Notes under the pieces: generated by a model | The model's input: only the letters and a program-made list of their open reading frames with translations | Told to the model about the DNA's origin: nothing | Databases searched by the model: none | Position numbers and translations under genes: made by a program | NCBI GenBank assembly: GCA_013397845.1 | Contig: VZTG01008547.1 | Span: forward strand, 176,008-240,007 | Source of the DNA: Melanocharis versteri | Lineage: Eukaryota; Chordata; Aves; Passeriformes; Melanocharitidae | Length of the DNA stretch: 64,000 nt | Direction of reading: 5' to 3' | In this document: positions 1-13,900 of the stretch, in pieces | How positions within the stretch are numbered: the first letter of the stretch is position 1 | How the letters are laid out: every line of letters begins with the position of its first letter

Positions 1-300
1 GGCGAGGGCTCCCCCGCGCCCGTCCCGCGGGAGCGGCTCGGAGGAGGCGGCGACTGCTCGTGAACCCAGCGCTCTAGCGGGGTGAAACGTGTCCCGCCCG
101 GAGCCGTGTGCGGGTTCAGCCGTGGAAGTCGGAGGCAAAACGCCCGGTGCGGCGTGTAAATACGAACTGACTAATCCTGCACCACGTCATTTTCCTATGG
201 ATACACCGGCGCGGTCCCCCCGGGACGCGTGACACCGCCGTGCTCGCCCTTCTGAAAGGGCTGCCCCAGAAGACCCGGCTTCTTGCAAGTGTTTCAGAGC
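1..300. promoter_or_regulatory. CpG-rich island edge
   Basis: The first 300 bases are GC-rich with many CpG dinucleotides, and the signal fades abruptly into ordinary AT-leaning DNA after about base 300. This looks like the shore of a CpG island whose centre lies before the window. It could flank the missing first exon of SLC9A7, or the promoter of a divergent neighbour. In mammals RP2 lies next to SLC9A7 in the opposite orientation. I found neither an SLC9A7 exon 1 nor an RP2 exon 1 here on either strand, so the assignment is inference. An ACGTCA half cAMP-response element lies near 185. Confidence 0.6.
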
Positions 301-3300
301 AGCAGAAGCAGCAAGTGGCAGCATGAGAACCGCCAGCGTTCTGCTGCGTCGTGCCTCCCTTTGCAAATAGTCGGGCTTCCTGTGTTGGGTTGTGGTTTGT
401 GAGTTTGTTGCTTGGCTTGGTTTTCTTTGGCTGTGTTTTTTTTCCCCGGAGGAAAAACCGACACGTTTTTTTTATCAGACTGTCCGGCCAGTCAAAGACA
501 TTTTTCCCAAGATTTTATAGATTTTATTTCTGTGGTTGAGGCGAAATACTTCAAATTTGTCTCTGATGCTTTGTTCAGCTCCTGCAGAAAGCATCCACCT
601 GCTCTGTTGTGGGGTCCCTCATGGGCCACACTGTGGATATTTGCATCCACTGTGGTCCTTTACATGGGCTACAGGGAAATCCTTGCTCCAACACCTGCAG
701 CACCTCCATCCCCTCCTTCTTTTTTGACCTTGCTGTTCACAATGGTATTCCCCACATTTTTCTCCTCACTCCTCTCTCTCTCACTGGTATGTAGTGGTTT
801 TGCCCTTCCTCAAATATGTTTTCCCAGAGGTGCCACTGGTGTTACTGGTGGGGCTCAGCCATTCCCCATGGTGGGTCTGTTGGAGCTGGCTGGAAGTGGC
901 TGTGTCTGGCATGGGACAGCTGTTTCCTCACAGAGACCACCGCTGCTGCCAGCAGCCGGCCACCTGCACCCAGTCCATACCCACCAACAAAACTTCAGAG
1001 ACATTTTGTGTTAAAGGATGACATTCCTGTTGTAGGAACAGAAGAGATGAGAAGCCAGGAAATGTGGCAGTGCCACCCATGTGGCAGTGCTCTGCCAGTT
1101 GAGCCGGCTGGAAGGCTTGTCCAGCTCAGGGCCTCAAGGACAGCAGAAAGCAGGAAGTGAAACCAATTGCTCAGAAATGGTTGCTAAGGAGGAGGGGTGA
1201 CTGACACCCTTTTTTGCAACAGCTGTACTGCGAAACTACAGTTCAGGTCAATAGCAACCATCCATGCCACCAAGCAGTTTTACATCTCAGTTGAAAAGTG
1301 GATTTCCTCTATGAGCCATTTTTCTGGGTGTCTTGGGCACTGGCTTGCTGATCTTCATCGAATCCTCTGTGCACTAGCTCTTTCCACGCTGTGTCCAGCT
1401 AGGACAGTTTGAGACTGTTTGCAAATGCAGGAGTCTGATAAATCCTCACCTCTTCTAGCTCACTCTCTGGAAATCCAACCGTCCTCCCTGACCCCTGAGT
1501 ATCTCATACAAATTAGCAAAGTTCTGCAGTCTTTCGGCAACCAGGCTCCTCTTTCTGTGCATCCATTAAAAAAGCCAAAATCAATAGAAGGAATAAAAAG
1601 CAACATTTGATACGTTTTTGTTAAAAGCTAAAATGCCATTTAGTTAATCTAAAACTAACAAAACCTAAAACTACGTTACCAGAACATTGTTATCTCACAT
1701 TAATTATTGGATTACCTGTTCTAACAGGAAATTTTATAGTCTGTGCGTGTAAAGAGACTTCTTCCCCTGCTGAGATGCACTCAGCTCTATAATGGAAAAT
1801 CTCACCACTGCTGTAGTGATAGTTCACAAAGGTATTTAAATGCAAGAAAAATAAAGTTACTTTTATATTACTAATGAGAAGATGCAAGGCAAGTGCAAAT
1901 CTCCAAGCTGGGATTTTCACATGTTGCCATGACCAATATACTTGTTCTGCAAAATTATCAGTCCCGTAAAAACACACAAGAGATTTTTGTATGACTACAG
2001 CTGATCAGGAGAGGTCGTAGGTTTTATTTCTCTGGCATAACACAACCTCTCAAGCTCTAGGGTGTTTCCTGACACCAAAGCCCCAGAGTACTTATTGCTG
2101 AGCTAATTAATGTGACTTGTGATTTATGAGCACATAACTTCTTAGGAAATCGCAAATGCGTAGTTCAGTTCTTCATTCTCTATTCATCTGCCAGCCAGAC
2201 CCAACCCTCTTGGCTTCTGAGATTTGATACAATCATAGCCTGAAGTGTAGTAATACAAGATTGCAATAGTATCATAATCACTACCAACCATGACTATGCT
2301 TACCTTAATTTCAACAAACTGCTGTAATTAGTGATTTCCCTCATTGGGAGGTTGTGAAATATATCCAATTACAATCTAATACAAAGTTTTGTGATCTCCA
2401 GAAGTGGCATCTAGGTAACTGAAAAGTAAAACATTTTCTCTGTAAAGGTTATATTCTAAAGTATTTGGTGAAAGAGACCTTCTGTATCGATAGCTTCTGG
2501 GCACATGCAGCTTGCCAGGAGCCTTTCAGATCTCTGCTGTCCTTCCCAGGGGGGCAGTGATGCTGTGCTCAGGCAGATGGGCAAAGCACATGCATGGGCT
2601 GTGTCTCTGTATGGACTGGCTCTTATCCCCACACTGCTTGGTAGTGCTTGCATGCCCGCAGGTAAGAGCCTAACTCTCTTTCCTCCTTTTTTCTGACGCT
2701 CTTCTGCATTGCCCCAAAATCACAGAGAGGGAGTTCTCAGTAAACATCAGGACCTGGAAAGCTGCCCAGGTCTTGAGTAGGTATTATAAGGAAGCAAGAG
2801 CTCACTGTGTGTACATCTGCACTTCTCCTATCATGGGTTAGAATCTGTTTGTCTTGGTGGTGTTGAAAGCTTGACAAAACGCACAAAGCCAAATTCTCAC
2901 AGCCTTCTTCTTAATGAGATTCGTTGTATTCTCTCTGTGTCTCTTAAATCTCTTGTAATCATATCTTTGTGACAAAACTGAAGTGTGTCTTGTTTAAAGC
3001 AGGTTTTTAATCCTGTTGGTTGTAGAGAAGACCTTGAAAGTATCGTTTCTAAGACATGAAAATTAAAGGAAAGAAAAGAACTTAAATATTACTTTTTAAA
3101 AGCTCATTTTATGTTTTCAGTCAGCAAGGATTATAAATCCTGTGTTTGGGATACTAGCAACTTATCTAAAATTGGTAAAAAGCTTGAAAAGAATTCCTAG
3201 TTAAGATTAGATTAACCTATACTCATACAAAATTGTGAATTATAGATGAGACAAATCCTTCCATAGTATTCAATTCCTTACATAATATTCAACAGAAAGG

Positions 3301-6300
3301 AAGGGAAGCATACTTTACTGCTGGGTTCACTCTCTGAGGCTATGTTTTCACGCACATTTAAGACAGAACTGTCACAGAAAGCATCCCTTGCTTCCAGCAG
3401 CTTATTTAAGCTCCCAACCACCTATGCAATGGGACAGCACAAATGTTTGCACAGACTTGGTAAACTGTGTTGGGAAGCAGATGAAAGTGTAAAACAACCA
3501 TTTCAATCAGACATCTGTGCATTTCAATCTCACACATTTTTTTTCCTTTTTTTTCTTCTTTTTCAGAAGCAGATGATGAATATACAGACTAGGGTTTTCA
3601 CACAGAGTCATCACGTACTGTGGGATCATATTGGCCTTTTTTGGTCTCTTTAGCAGATTCTACTGCTGGAGATCCTTGCCAGACTGAACACCAAGAGAAG
3701 CTCGTGTGCAACTTGAGACCGGGTGGAACAAATAATATGGCTAATTTTGTGACAAGATGCACTAGAATCTCTTTTGCATTGCTAATGTGATTTTGGACTA
3801 ATGTCCTCCCCACTTTCAAGCAAAATATGGCTTTTCAGCATCTCCTTGCATACAGAAATTAGCCCTGGTTACCAGTAAATTTGCTGAATCACATTACTGC
3901 TGGTCAACATGGAAATGCTCTTTTTTTTGGTAGCTTTTTGGGTAGCTGTCCCTAGCATAAGATCTGTGAAATACAGCTTTAATGCTGGGGTCCTTTAAGT
4001 GGGAACAATGGATAGGTGTGCCTGTGTCCCAGGTTACTGTGAACTTACCTGATAGGGCAAGGAAAAGCACAAACAGCCAAACTGAATAGTTCATGTTTGC
4101 TAAGTTGTTTGTTCAAAAATTACCCTCCACACACTTCCAACAAAAATTACCTTCCCTGTAAGAAATTACATCCTGTCTACAGATATTTTCCTGTCGCTGG
4201 TGTTTGGGACAAAAGTGAGCAGTGTTCTGTGCAGTGCATGAGATGCAGACAGACAGCACAGTATTTAAAATCATTCTTAAAAGGCACCACATAGAGCTAC
4301 AAGTCATTTTAGAAGTGTTTTTTACTGAAGATCCAAATAGTCAATAATTTTTAAAAGGCATACATTATTGGCTGAAGGAATGAAAGACTGTATCCTAATA
4401 TTAGCATAAAGGACAGCATAATGCACAATACAAACCCCACACTAATTCTGAACTTTGCCTCAAGCCATCTCTGAGACAGAAATTCTGCAGCTGGAAAGGT
4501 CACAATTGGCTTGAGGGCTGTTAATGCAGTGAGTGCAGTTACTCAAACAGAGCAGAATTAAGTTTTCAGCTATAAAGCATATTCTTATGCAGCACTTACA
4601 GGTCGATAGATCTCACACAAGAGTCTATATCGGAGATCCTGTTTTGTGATACAAAGAGAGCTGCCATAACCAGGGTATCGCCCAACATTCAGGTTGCCAG
4701 AAAGCCTTGTATTCCATCTGAGCCTCTAGCTGAAGCAGACAGACCCTGCAGTTTAATGTTAAATGAAAATGCAACGTAGTGACATCAAAGTTTATGAAGT
4801 GTAACTCTTTAGTTCATGTTTAATAGGGCAACAATTCAGATAACAAACTGCAGTGCTGATTCAGCAAGGCATGTATGCACATGCTAAAACCTACAGATTT
4901 CAGTGGGATTTGAGGGAGTGCAAAGAGTTAGGCACATAATTAAAATTAAAATGAGTTTTACCAGCTTGCTGCATCATAGCCCAGCAGCCCTTAAATTCTT
5001 CCCAAGCTTAGAGTGCTTTTTTTTGTGGCAAAAGTGAAAGGTGCTCTAATTCCCCGTGTATCCGAGTTAAAATTGACAAGATCACCTGCCAGCATCTGCC
5101 TCCAGTTACATTTCTTTATCCAGGTCTCTAGCATCTGACACTGGGGTGCTAAGTGGAGCACTGTTGCAAAGGCAGGCTCAGAAAATTTCCCTCTGTCACA
5201 GTCCTGGTGCGGCAAAGTCAAGCAAACACTTGGTAAAGGTGGCTTGCTCTTATCCCTTGGCATTTTAGAGCCTTTTTGACTGTACATTCTATTTCTTTGG
5301 GGTTTTTTTTTCTTGCTTAGTGTCTGACATAATACCAATCCTCTTTCACTGTTGGTTTCAGCTGCTACTGTGGCACAGAAAAATGATTGCTGAGACCTGG
5401 GGTAGAGACTGTCCTCCTAATTCTGGTGCAGCAGACCATGACAAATGGGTAATTGGAGGCAACAACATGTTGATTTGCTATTGCACAATTAATCATAATT
5501 TGTCTATCTGAAGTTTCATTTTACGTTGTTGCACAGTTTATTGATGCTCTTCCAATCTGAAGCTCTTAACGTTAGTTTTGTGGGATGGCTTTATCTATGG
5601 CGCCAACCTGCCATGCGTATTGCTCTTGTGGGTGTGAACAGTGGCTGCCTGATGCTCCCAGTGAGACTGGCAATAAGTGAGAAAAGTGGGATCTTCAACA
5701 AAAATGTGGAAGACATCACTGATCTGGACCTTGGAATCCTGCCAAAATATACTGAAGGGCTGCAGCCAGGCAGTACTCTGTCTACATTAACTTTAGAGAA
5801 TTACACCAGAATCTATAAGCCTGAATAACTCTCACACAGGTCGAGATTTTATAAAACTTCATCAGCATAGTAATGAGCCAGTGAATCAGATCTAAACTGC
5901 ACATTTAAATATTCAGTGTTAACTGTGAAAATGTTCTGCTGTTGAAGTAAACAAACACAGGATTCTATTTGTTTTGCCTTTTCTTCCCTTTCTGTCTTTC
6001 ATCAGAATGTGCAATAAACATCTTGGACACTGTTTTTGGAAATAGTGCTATGTCACTGTAAGACTCTGAGGAATAAATTAATTAAACTGTTGATAATACA
6101 AAATAGCAAGGGACACTGCAGAGACAGCAGATGGAAAGAAAATACTGAAGTAATTATTATTGGGAAGAGATTAAACTCTAGAGCTTGCTTGGCTGTTAGG
6201 AAGACTCACACTAAGACGGGTTTTCAAATAATGTATTTTGCACTGAAGGAGCAAAAATATTCAGTATAGAAATCAGTAAATAAAATGCTCAGACACAGAG

Positions 6301-8629
6301 GAACTGGAGTGGAATGAAAGATATGTTTTCTTGTAAAATAGACCCATTCACTAGAGAGAAGTATGAATTAGTAAAATCTGACATGCGGGAGGACCTTCCT
6401 TTCAATTCACACCGATTCTAATATTGTAAGGTGAAATCTCAAAGGAATCCTGTGATCATAAACGGGAGTAAGTACACTGCACATAACCTGCATGTAGTTA
6501 GGCAAACTGACCCAGAGTTAAAAGTCAAAACAGGGGAAGCACAGCCAAGTCATGAGAAACTGGTGCAGAGTTGGCCGCTGAGCAATGTGAAAATGGAAAA
6601 TATCTTTGATTTAAGGCAAATTAAGTATTTTCTCATTCAACCTTCTGCTATTTTGCTGATTTTCAATCCTTCTCTTTTTAGGACCTCAGGGGTTATTCAA
6701 ACTGCAGCAACATCTCTAAAGATTTTCATCCAGAGAGGCATCAGGACAAGGCCAAATAAAAAAAAAGAGCTGAAATCCAATAATGATAGCTGAGTTTGGG
6801 ACTCATCCTTTACTCTGCTTCAGACCTATTAAGCAGGACCTATGTACCCAGAAAAACAATCTAATAGTTGTCTCTGATTTTAATCATATGAGGAAAAATC
6901 TGTCTCTCCTGTACTTCTGTTAGTGGCTGAACATCTTCAGTACAGGCAAGTTATCAAAAAGTGCCTTTTTTTTTCTTTTTCAGTTCCCAGTACTCACTGG
7001 AATCCGTTGTTGCCAAACAAACTGGAGTCCTGAGTAGACTTCCTTAGCCATAGTATGGTAGGTCTACTAGTTAGATATAGAACTCTGAGTTTGTCACACA
7101 AAGTAATCTTTTTGTAGGCCGTGGAGAGGACATCATATCTCAGATAAGCACTTCTGGATGGTAGCTAACAAGACCTATCTCAACTTCCAATTTCTCTTTC
7201 TTAGTAAAGTAAACAAAGAATGATGAACACAGACACAGACACCAAAACTTTACACTTCTTACGTTCAGTTGTTGATAATTGATTATTTACAGGAGTTCTC
7301 CCTAAGTTATAGGTGCCATACATAAATGAAACCACAGTCCATGCCAGAAACAGCTTATATCTGGAAAGCAGCTGAGTCAAATCAGCTCACACACACAAAA
7401 AAGGGTCAAATCAATTCACACACACCTTAAAGAGGTGCCTGCTATAACAGCTCAGCTTCAAACAACTGGTTAAATTATACTTACTTGCTATTTATGAAGG
7501 TAACATATCTATTTTGATAAATATAGTGGGTAAATAACCCTGGATCATACCCTGAAACAAATCCATTTAAGATCTTATTCAGGCATACAAAAAGATGTTA
7601 GAATTTAAATGAGTTATGGCAAACACAATACTAATTTTCTGGATCAAACTGGCTTGAGGCCAATTTTTTGCATTGCCTATTATTTTTTTTTCCTTTTAAA
7701 ATAATTTGCTTTGAAGTCCTTCTCTTTATTTACACACCAAAGGACTAAAGAGTAAATAATAGAAAGCAATAAGAACATAATTAGAAAACATCAAAATAGC
7801 CTGGTGCCATGAATGTACAAGAAGCGCACTAGAGAAAACCCCAAACACCAGAATGTGAGTGAAACCAAACTGAAGACCAAATAAAAAAATGTGTCTTCCA
7901 TAATGAGCAATTGCACTTTGTCAAAATGTGAGTGCATCTCTCTTAGCTGTGGCAGAGCACTGAAATACTTTCCATGGATGGGCTGTTGGGGACTGACTCA
8001 TTGCACACTCAGCATGTCTCAGAGACCACAGAACACGACGTTTGAGAAGGGAAACCACGGGAACAGGCTCCATAGCTTTAAAGAACCTAACTTGTCTGTC
8101 TCAAGGTGTCTGGCAACCTGCTGTTTGTTCCACCCAGAGGCTGCATCAGCAACTTGTGTGAGAAGGCTTCTCTGACCAGTCCTGTGGGAAAGCCTGGCTT
8201 TCTAATCACACCGTTGATTAGGTGCTCAGTGTTCAGTGTCTTCTGTTGCCACTCTTGTTGTCAGTTCCACCTCATCTCCGTGTCAGTAGTTTCTTTCTGG
8301 CAGACCTGGTCCTGCCTTTCCCTGCTGCCGAAGTCGGTATCCCAGGCAGCAGAAAATTTCTAGGTTCTTTTCAAGCTGTGGAGTTTCCAGATCCTCTGAG
8401 AGGATGTCAGCAATGATGGCTGCACCTCTTCAAGGAAACAGAGCCCACGAAAACAGGGAATCAGAACATTATTCTTCTGCTGATGTTAACAGAAAACCTT
8501 ACTCTTCTTTGACTTTCGGAGTCACTGCAGAGAAAGCACTGCCAATTTTACCTCCTGGTTCTCATTGTCATTCCTACTTGCATTGGTGTTTCCAGGTTCC
8601 TTATTTCTCTACATGAAGACAACAGCAGG
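301..8629. other. Gene-poor stretch, no gene recognised
   Basis: About 8.3 kb of AT-leaning DNA. The open frames are short, lack recognisable domains and look like chance. The one that caught my eye, ending with a stop at 5828, is treated as a finding. Short homopolymer T runs occur near 3538, 6968 and 7681. I see no repeat family that I can name. Confidence 0.6.
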
Positions 8630-9203
8630 TGTGCTGGTTTTGGCTGAGATAGGGTTAATTTTCTTCATAGTGACTCGTGTGCGGCTGTGTTTTGCATTTG
8701 TGCTGGAAACAGGGTTGATAGCACAAGGATATTTTCCTTTTTGCTCAGCAGTGCTTGCACAGAGTCAAGGCCTTTTCTGCTCCTCACCCCACCAGGGAGG
8801 AGGCTGGGGGTGCACAAGGAGTTGGGAAGGGTCACAGCTGGGACAGCTGACCCCAGCTGGCCACGGGGATATGCCACACCACATGGGTACATGCTCAGCA
8901 TGTAAAGCTGGGGGAACTAAAAAAAGATGGGGGGGACATTCAAAGTGGTGGCATTTGTCTTCCCAAGTCACTGTTACTTGTGATAGAGCCCAACTCCCCT
9001 GGTGATGACTGAACACCTCTCTCTCCGTGGGAAGCAGTGAATTAACTCCTTGTTTTGTTTTGCATGGCCTTTGCTTTCCCTATTAAATTGTCTTTGTCTC
9101 AACCCAAGAGTTTTTTCACTTTTGCCCTTCTCCATCCCACTGTGGAAGAAGTGAGCGAGTGGCTGGGTCAGGCTGAGCAGCTGACTGGGGTTAAACCATG
9201 ACA
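8630..9203 (+). mobile_element. Solo LTR of an endogenous retrovirus
   Basis: A 574-bp element begins TGTGCTGG and ends CATGACA, giving the TG...CA termini expected of a retroviral LTR. The flanking pentamers are gcagg (8625-8629) and ccagg (9204-9208). They match at 4 of 5 positions, as expected for an aged target-site duplication. An ATTAAA polyadenylation signal at 9082-9087 followed by a T-rich stretch is consistent with the R/U5 part, so the LTR reads in the + direction. From memory, it resembles an LTR family abundant in songbird genomes. No gag, pol or env reading frame adjoins it and no second LTR is present, so it is most likely a solo LTR left by LTR-LTR recombination. The family name was not checked. 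Confidence 0.8.
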
Positions 9204-10679
9204 CCAGGAAAGATTAATGACAATGCGTTATTAGTTGACAAAGAAAACATTGCTGCAAAACACTTTCTCTGCTGAGTGTTTGGAATTTTTGCTGAATTAA
9301 AAACTTTTCTCAGTCTTACCCTGGCAATGGGACAAAATTGGGGCTGGCATAAATCTGGCAGTGAAGTGGGGGTATAGGAGCACAGAACGATGACATATGT
9401 GATAGTTCCTCTGTGACCTTGGTGTTTCCCGAGCAGCATGAAGCTGCTATGAGTGACTTTGACAGTGCCTTGGGCTTAATACCACTAGAGGTCATGCGAT
9501 GTACTTATTATCTAAGCTGCTTTTGAAAAACGCTCTAATACCCACATCTAGTCGATGTATTTGTACTGATGGTATCTGCAGACACCGCTCTGGCCTCTAG
9601 ATGTCCCAGCTTTGTATGCAAGTAGTAACTATGCCACAATAAATCACCCCATCTATTCTACCGCCCAAACCTGGAATTTATCTCGACTAGCACACAACAG
9701 GGGAAGCATGAGGAACTGGGAATATGCAAATAATATTAACATGAAAAACCTTATTTCTAGAAGGAAGTACTCTACTGAAATAAGGAATAAACAGGTAAAC
9801 ACAGTGCAGTATAACATTAAATCCTTCCTTACAATACTGTAGGTGGTGTCTGTCCTTACAATACCAATTATGTCTGACCTGACTATCGTGATGCTGATTC
9901 GACTGACATATCTGTCTTGGATGTTTCCTGTCTTGGGGTTACAGCCTGCAATTAAATTGATTGCACCTTGAAGAGCTGACAACTACTCTCTGTCTTTTTT
10001 GATTTCAGTCTTTTGTATCTTTCTTCTCTTTGCCTTTGGCCAGCAGCCTAGCAGTCAACCAAATAACAAACACCCCTATCTTCATCATCCACATGAAAGC
10101 TGCATGTCCAATAGGCATGTTTTAGGGAGCTGTCAGACTTATTCTGTCACAACTTGGCCCAGATCTATTATCATAATTTTTCCAATAGATGCAGATCTGT
10201 TGTGAGAGGGTTCAGCTGTTGAAGCCGGCGTTTCCCCTTTGAGTTTGTCATTGGTATTAGCCAGGGTCCACCAGAAGCTAAAATGTGCCCAACAGCACTG
10301 TCTGCACCAGCCCAAATTTGTTTATTCTCGGAAAAGAACAACCAGCTCCCAGTACTGGCATCACCTGGTCTTGTTCTGAACATGTCTGATCCTCATCTTT
10401 CAGCTAGGCAGCCACTTCTGCCTTCCTTGACTCAGGGTTCTCCTAAATTGTGTGGAACTCAAAATGAGCCAATATTAGTCAATCAGTTCTTTAGTTTCCA
10501 CAGTAATAAAAATTTACAATTAAATTTGGTTTTGAACCATTTGAATCACTCTCAGACTTTTGCTGGTGTGGAAATCTGGAGATAAATGTTGTTGCTAAAT
10601 TAGATGTTATATTCACAGTCTCAAATTGGTAATCTAATCTCATTTTATCATCTATAGATAATTTCACGAATGTCTATAA
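9204..10679. other. Non-coding stretch, nothing recognised
   Basis: About 1.5 kb of AT-leaning DNA between the LTR and a CR1 fragment. The longest frame (9653-9982, minus strand) has no recognisable domain and is probably chance. No repeat or regulatory element could be named. Confidence 0.55.
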
Positions 10680-10980
10680 ATATCTGAAGGGAAGTTATAG
10701 AGAAGATGAAGCCAGGCTGTGCTCAGTAGCAGGACCAGAGGAAATGGACACAAACTGAAGCACAGAAGGTTCCCTCTGACCATCTGAATACAGTTCTACT
10801 CTGAAGGTGGCTGAACACTGGCACAGGTTGCCCAGAGAGGTTGTGGAATCTCCATTCTTGGAATTGTTTAAAGGCTGTATGGACATGGTCCTGGCCAACT
10901 AGCTCTAAGTGCCTCTGCTTAAGCAGGGGGGTTGGGCAAGATGGACTGCAGAGATCCCTTCCAGCCTCAGCCATCCTATG
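10680..10980 (+). mobile_element. CR1 LINE 3' fragment
   Basis: About 300 bp matching the 3' end of chicken-repeat-1 elements as I recall them. The order of conserved blocks is right: gatgaagccaggctgtgctc, then ggcacaggttgcccagagag, then a block like the CR1 'atggtcctgg' stretch, then the terminal 'ttccagcctcagccatcctatg'-like tail at 10959-10980. The copy is 5'-truncated, as is usual for CR1, and has many substitutions, so it is an old insertion. Minus-strand open frames across it are shadows. Confidence 0.85.
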
Positions 10981-13900
10981 TTTCTGGCCAGTTAACTGAC
11001 ATTCCGCCTCTCTCTTAGTAAGTTATTTCTAATTTGTGCAGAAAATTGCTTAGATTATATGAATTGACTGCATTAGTATACTGTTGATAATCCAGCACTT
11101 TCAGCAGAAATAGAGCCTTTGGCAGGCGACTTATACCTTCTTACCTCTAGTTATACCTCCAACCTCTAGGCTCCTTTCAAAACTGCAGAGCAGTTGCTGT
11201 GCAGCATGATGGGAGTCACTTATCCATGGGTGTTCTAGGATCTCATATTTCTAGGAAAACTTGTTTTCCTGTAGGAGAAACTAGAAGTTTCCTGTTTGAT
11301 CACTTCTTTCCAGAACAAGAGCAAAAATAAGCACCTTCAGACATAACTTCTCAAGACAGATCTTTTTCTGTCCAATGTCTAGCCATGCCTCTGAGCTGCC
11401 TAATTCAGATGAAGCCAAGATACTTAGCGTAACTTTACTTACTAAGATTCATTTTCTAGCCTGTGCAATGCCTGCAGGCATACATTTCGAGCATAGTCAA
11501 GACTTAATGAAGCATAATTTTGACTTTCTGTTTCTCTATCAAGAAGAGAACACAGGGCTTTTCTTTTGTCAAAAGGTTTGCAATAATTGTGTAAATATGG
11601 AATAGAAATATTTTACAACAGATTTGAATGCCACAACACTGTACCCACATTTTTCCCAATCTACTCTCCTTTACACTTCAGAACTGCATTCAGGGAAAGC
11701 TTTCGCGGACACTGTTTCTGGTAGTGGCCAACTGACAGCTGTCACTAATAGAGCATCTATGTGCATACTTGCAGTTTCAAATGATGTTCACATAGCCCCT
11801 TCAAATCATAATTCACAAGCCTCAACTGAGGCTCACTTACTCTTTTCCATGATGTTTTTTCAGACCCTTCTGGCACAGGTTGAGTTGTGGCACTTGTTGA
11901 GCTGTGATATTCGCTTGTTTTAATATTTATGGGGAATATGGTGGGAAGTGATGAGTGATAAGAAGAACGGTTGCTTAGCTGCTTTTTTGAGTGAGTACAA
12001 CTTTGAAAGTCATAACCATGATGTGCACCTGCAAAGGGTGCCTTCTTCTGAGGAATAAGAGACAACCTGATTCGCCCCCAGTAGAATGACACTTGCTGAT
12101 ATCACATATATCTAGAAGGGGAAATAAATCTGTTTGGGTACAAGGGAGATGACAGAGCACTCTTACATAGATAAAATCTCTAGTCATATCCCTCTCAGAC
12201 ACTTTGGAAGTTTACCATGACTCAAAAGCTGTGAGCTGTGGCTGCACAGTGAGTGACTCTTGCACCTTGCAAATAGCACAGAACAGCTTTTACTCTGGAT
12301 AGATTTTTGTCTACTGGAAAGGCTAATTATGATTTCTGCACTTGCATTGATGGAAAATGGCAGTTCTGACATTTTCTCAGCTATATGACACCTCTGCAGA
12401 ACTGGTACAAGCAGAGAAATGTGTCACAATTTTTAGCACTTCCAACAAGCTGGAGTTTTGGAAAAAAAGTGGTTTTCAGTAAAAACATGACATGTTCTTC
12501 AGAATTCAATTGCAGAACACTTAGCTGTCTTTAACCTCACATCTCAATAGGGCGTGTTTTATGGGATCCCGGGGTATGTGGGTATCTTACATGGTCACAG
12601 GAGAGTAGCCCACAACACGATGCCACTGGTGCCAGAAGTTGGCTGTAGGTTGAAAATGGGTCTCTATTTCAAAGCACAGTGATGGGAGGGTTTGGCTTAA
12701 AAGGGAAGAAAGGAGAAAAAGAGGGAAGAAAGGAGGGTGGCTGACATGGCAGCTGCTCTACAAGGCTGACCTGCCAGCTAATCAACTTGCTACTGCATTC
12801 TGGGTTAACGTGCTAGAAAACGTGAGTGTGCAAAGACAGTTGCATAAACATGCCATGTATTAAGATAAGGATTTGTTTGATTTTCCATTTTTCATAAGCC
12901 CAAGCAACAGTGAGACCTTTCTCTACCAGAATCAGTCCTATAACAGCATGTTAGATCAGTGAAAATCTCAAAACTGCTGCTTTCAGCAGCACAAAGGGCC
13001 AGTCTCAACAGACTTGCATAATAGAGAAAAGGTCTCAATAGAGCACCAGTGCTCCAGTGTGATTGACAAGGAGTGGATGATGTTACCACCAACAGTTGGA
13101 GAGAGAGCTTGAAAATGGGACCTTGCATTTGCCTGACATGATATTATTCAACTCTGGGAATAAGAATAAACCCAAAGTGTGTATCAGTTCATGTGATAAC
13201 AATGACTTTCTTGACAAAGGAAGTTATAAAAATGCTGAATGGAGTCTTTGATGGTGCTTCTGGTAGAATGAATGTTTTAATAAGACAAGACTGGTAGGCA
13301 AAGGGTAGGCTGAACCACATCTGTCTCTTTGGTGTTTTGGCCAGACTAATGCGGCATAATCCCGTGAGTTGATTACCAACTATGTAAATGTAAATATTTA
13401 TTAGCATTTAATACAAAAATCTTCCTGCATCCCTCCAAGTACGGCTGAACTCTGTTGAATGGCTATATTTTGTCCTCTGACCTATTTCACTGCCATCTTA
13501 CAGGTTTAGTTTGAAGCTTTTGATACCTCTGCTGTTATCCTCTTGGCCTTCCATCTCCCAAAGCTCACCTCGTTGTTTCTGCCTCAAGAAGGGCCTCTCA
13601 AGCAGATCAACAGCAAGCAGATCAAAGACCTCTGCCTGGGCCCAGATCAAAATTAACAAATGGAAAGAAAGCAGGAATAGAATCAAATGACAGTTTTGCT
13701 AAGCTGGTAGGCTGACTTCTGCAACATATGTGGTGACTGTCGGGCAGAGGTCCCACCCGTAGGGAACATGAAGTTTTAGTGCAGAACAGCTTGGGAAGGC
13801 AGCTGGAGGCCTGCCAAAAAAAGTCTGGAACAAAAACTGTAACTGCAGGGTTATTACAGTGGTAATACACCTCCCCTTGAGGTGAGATTACTGATGTTCC

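Noticed and set aside
8565..9005. 146-residue frame and overlapping frames within the LTR
   Set aside because: They lie inside the LTR, which is non-coding, and match no retroviral protein. No gag, pol or env remains were found beside it.
9653..9982. 109-residue minus-strand frame with repeated IVR motifs
   Set aside because: No domain is recognised. The apparent repeat comes from two copies of a short attgtaagga motif, and the frame lies in AT-rich DNA where chance frames are common.
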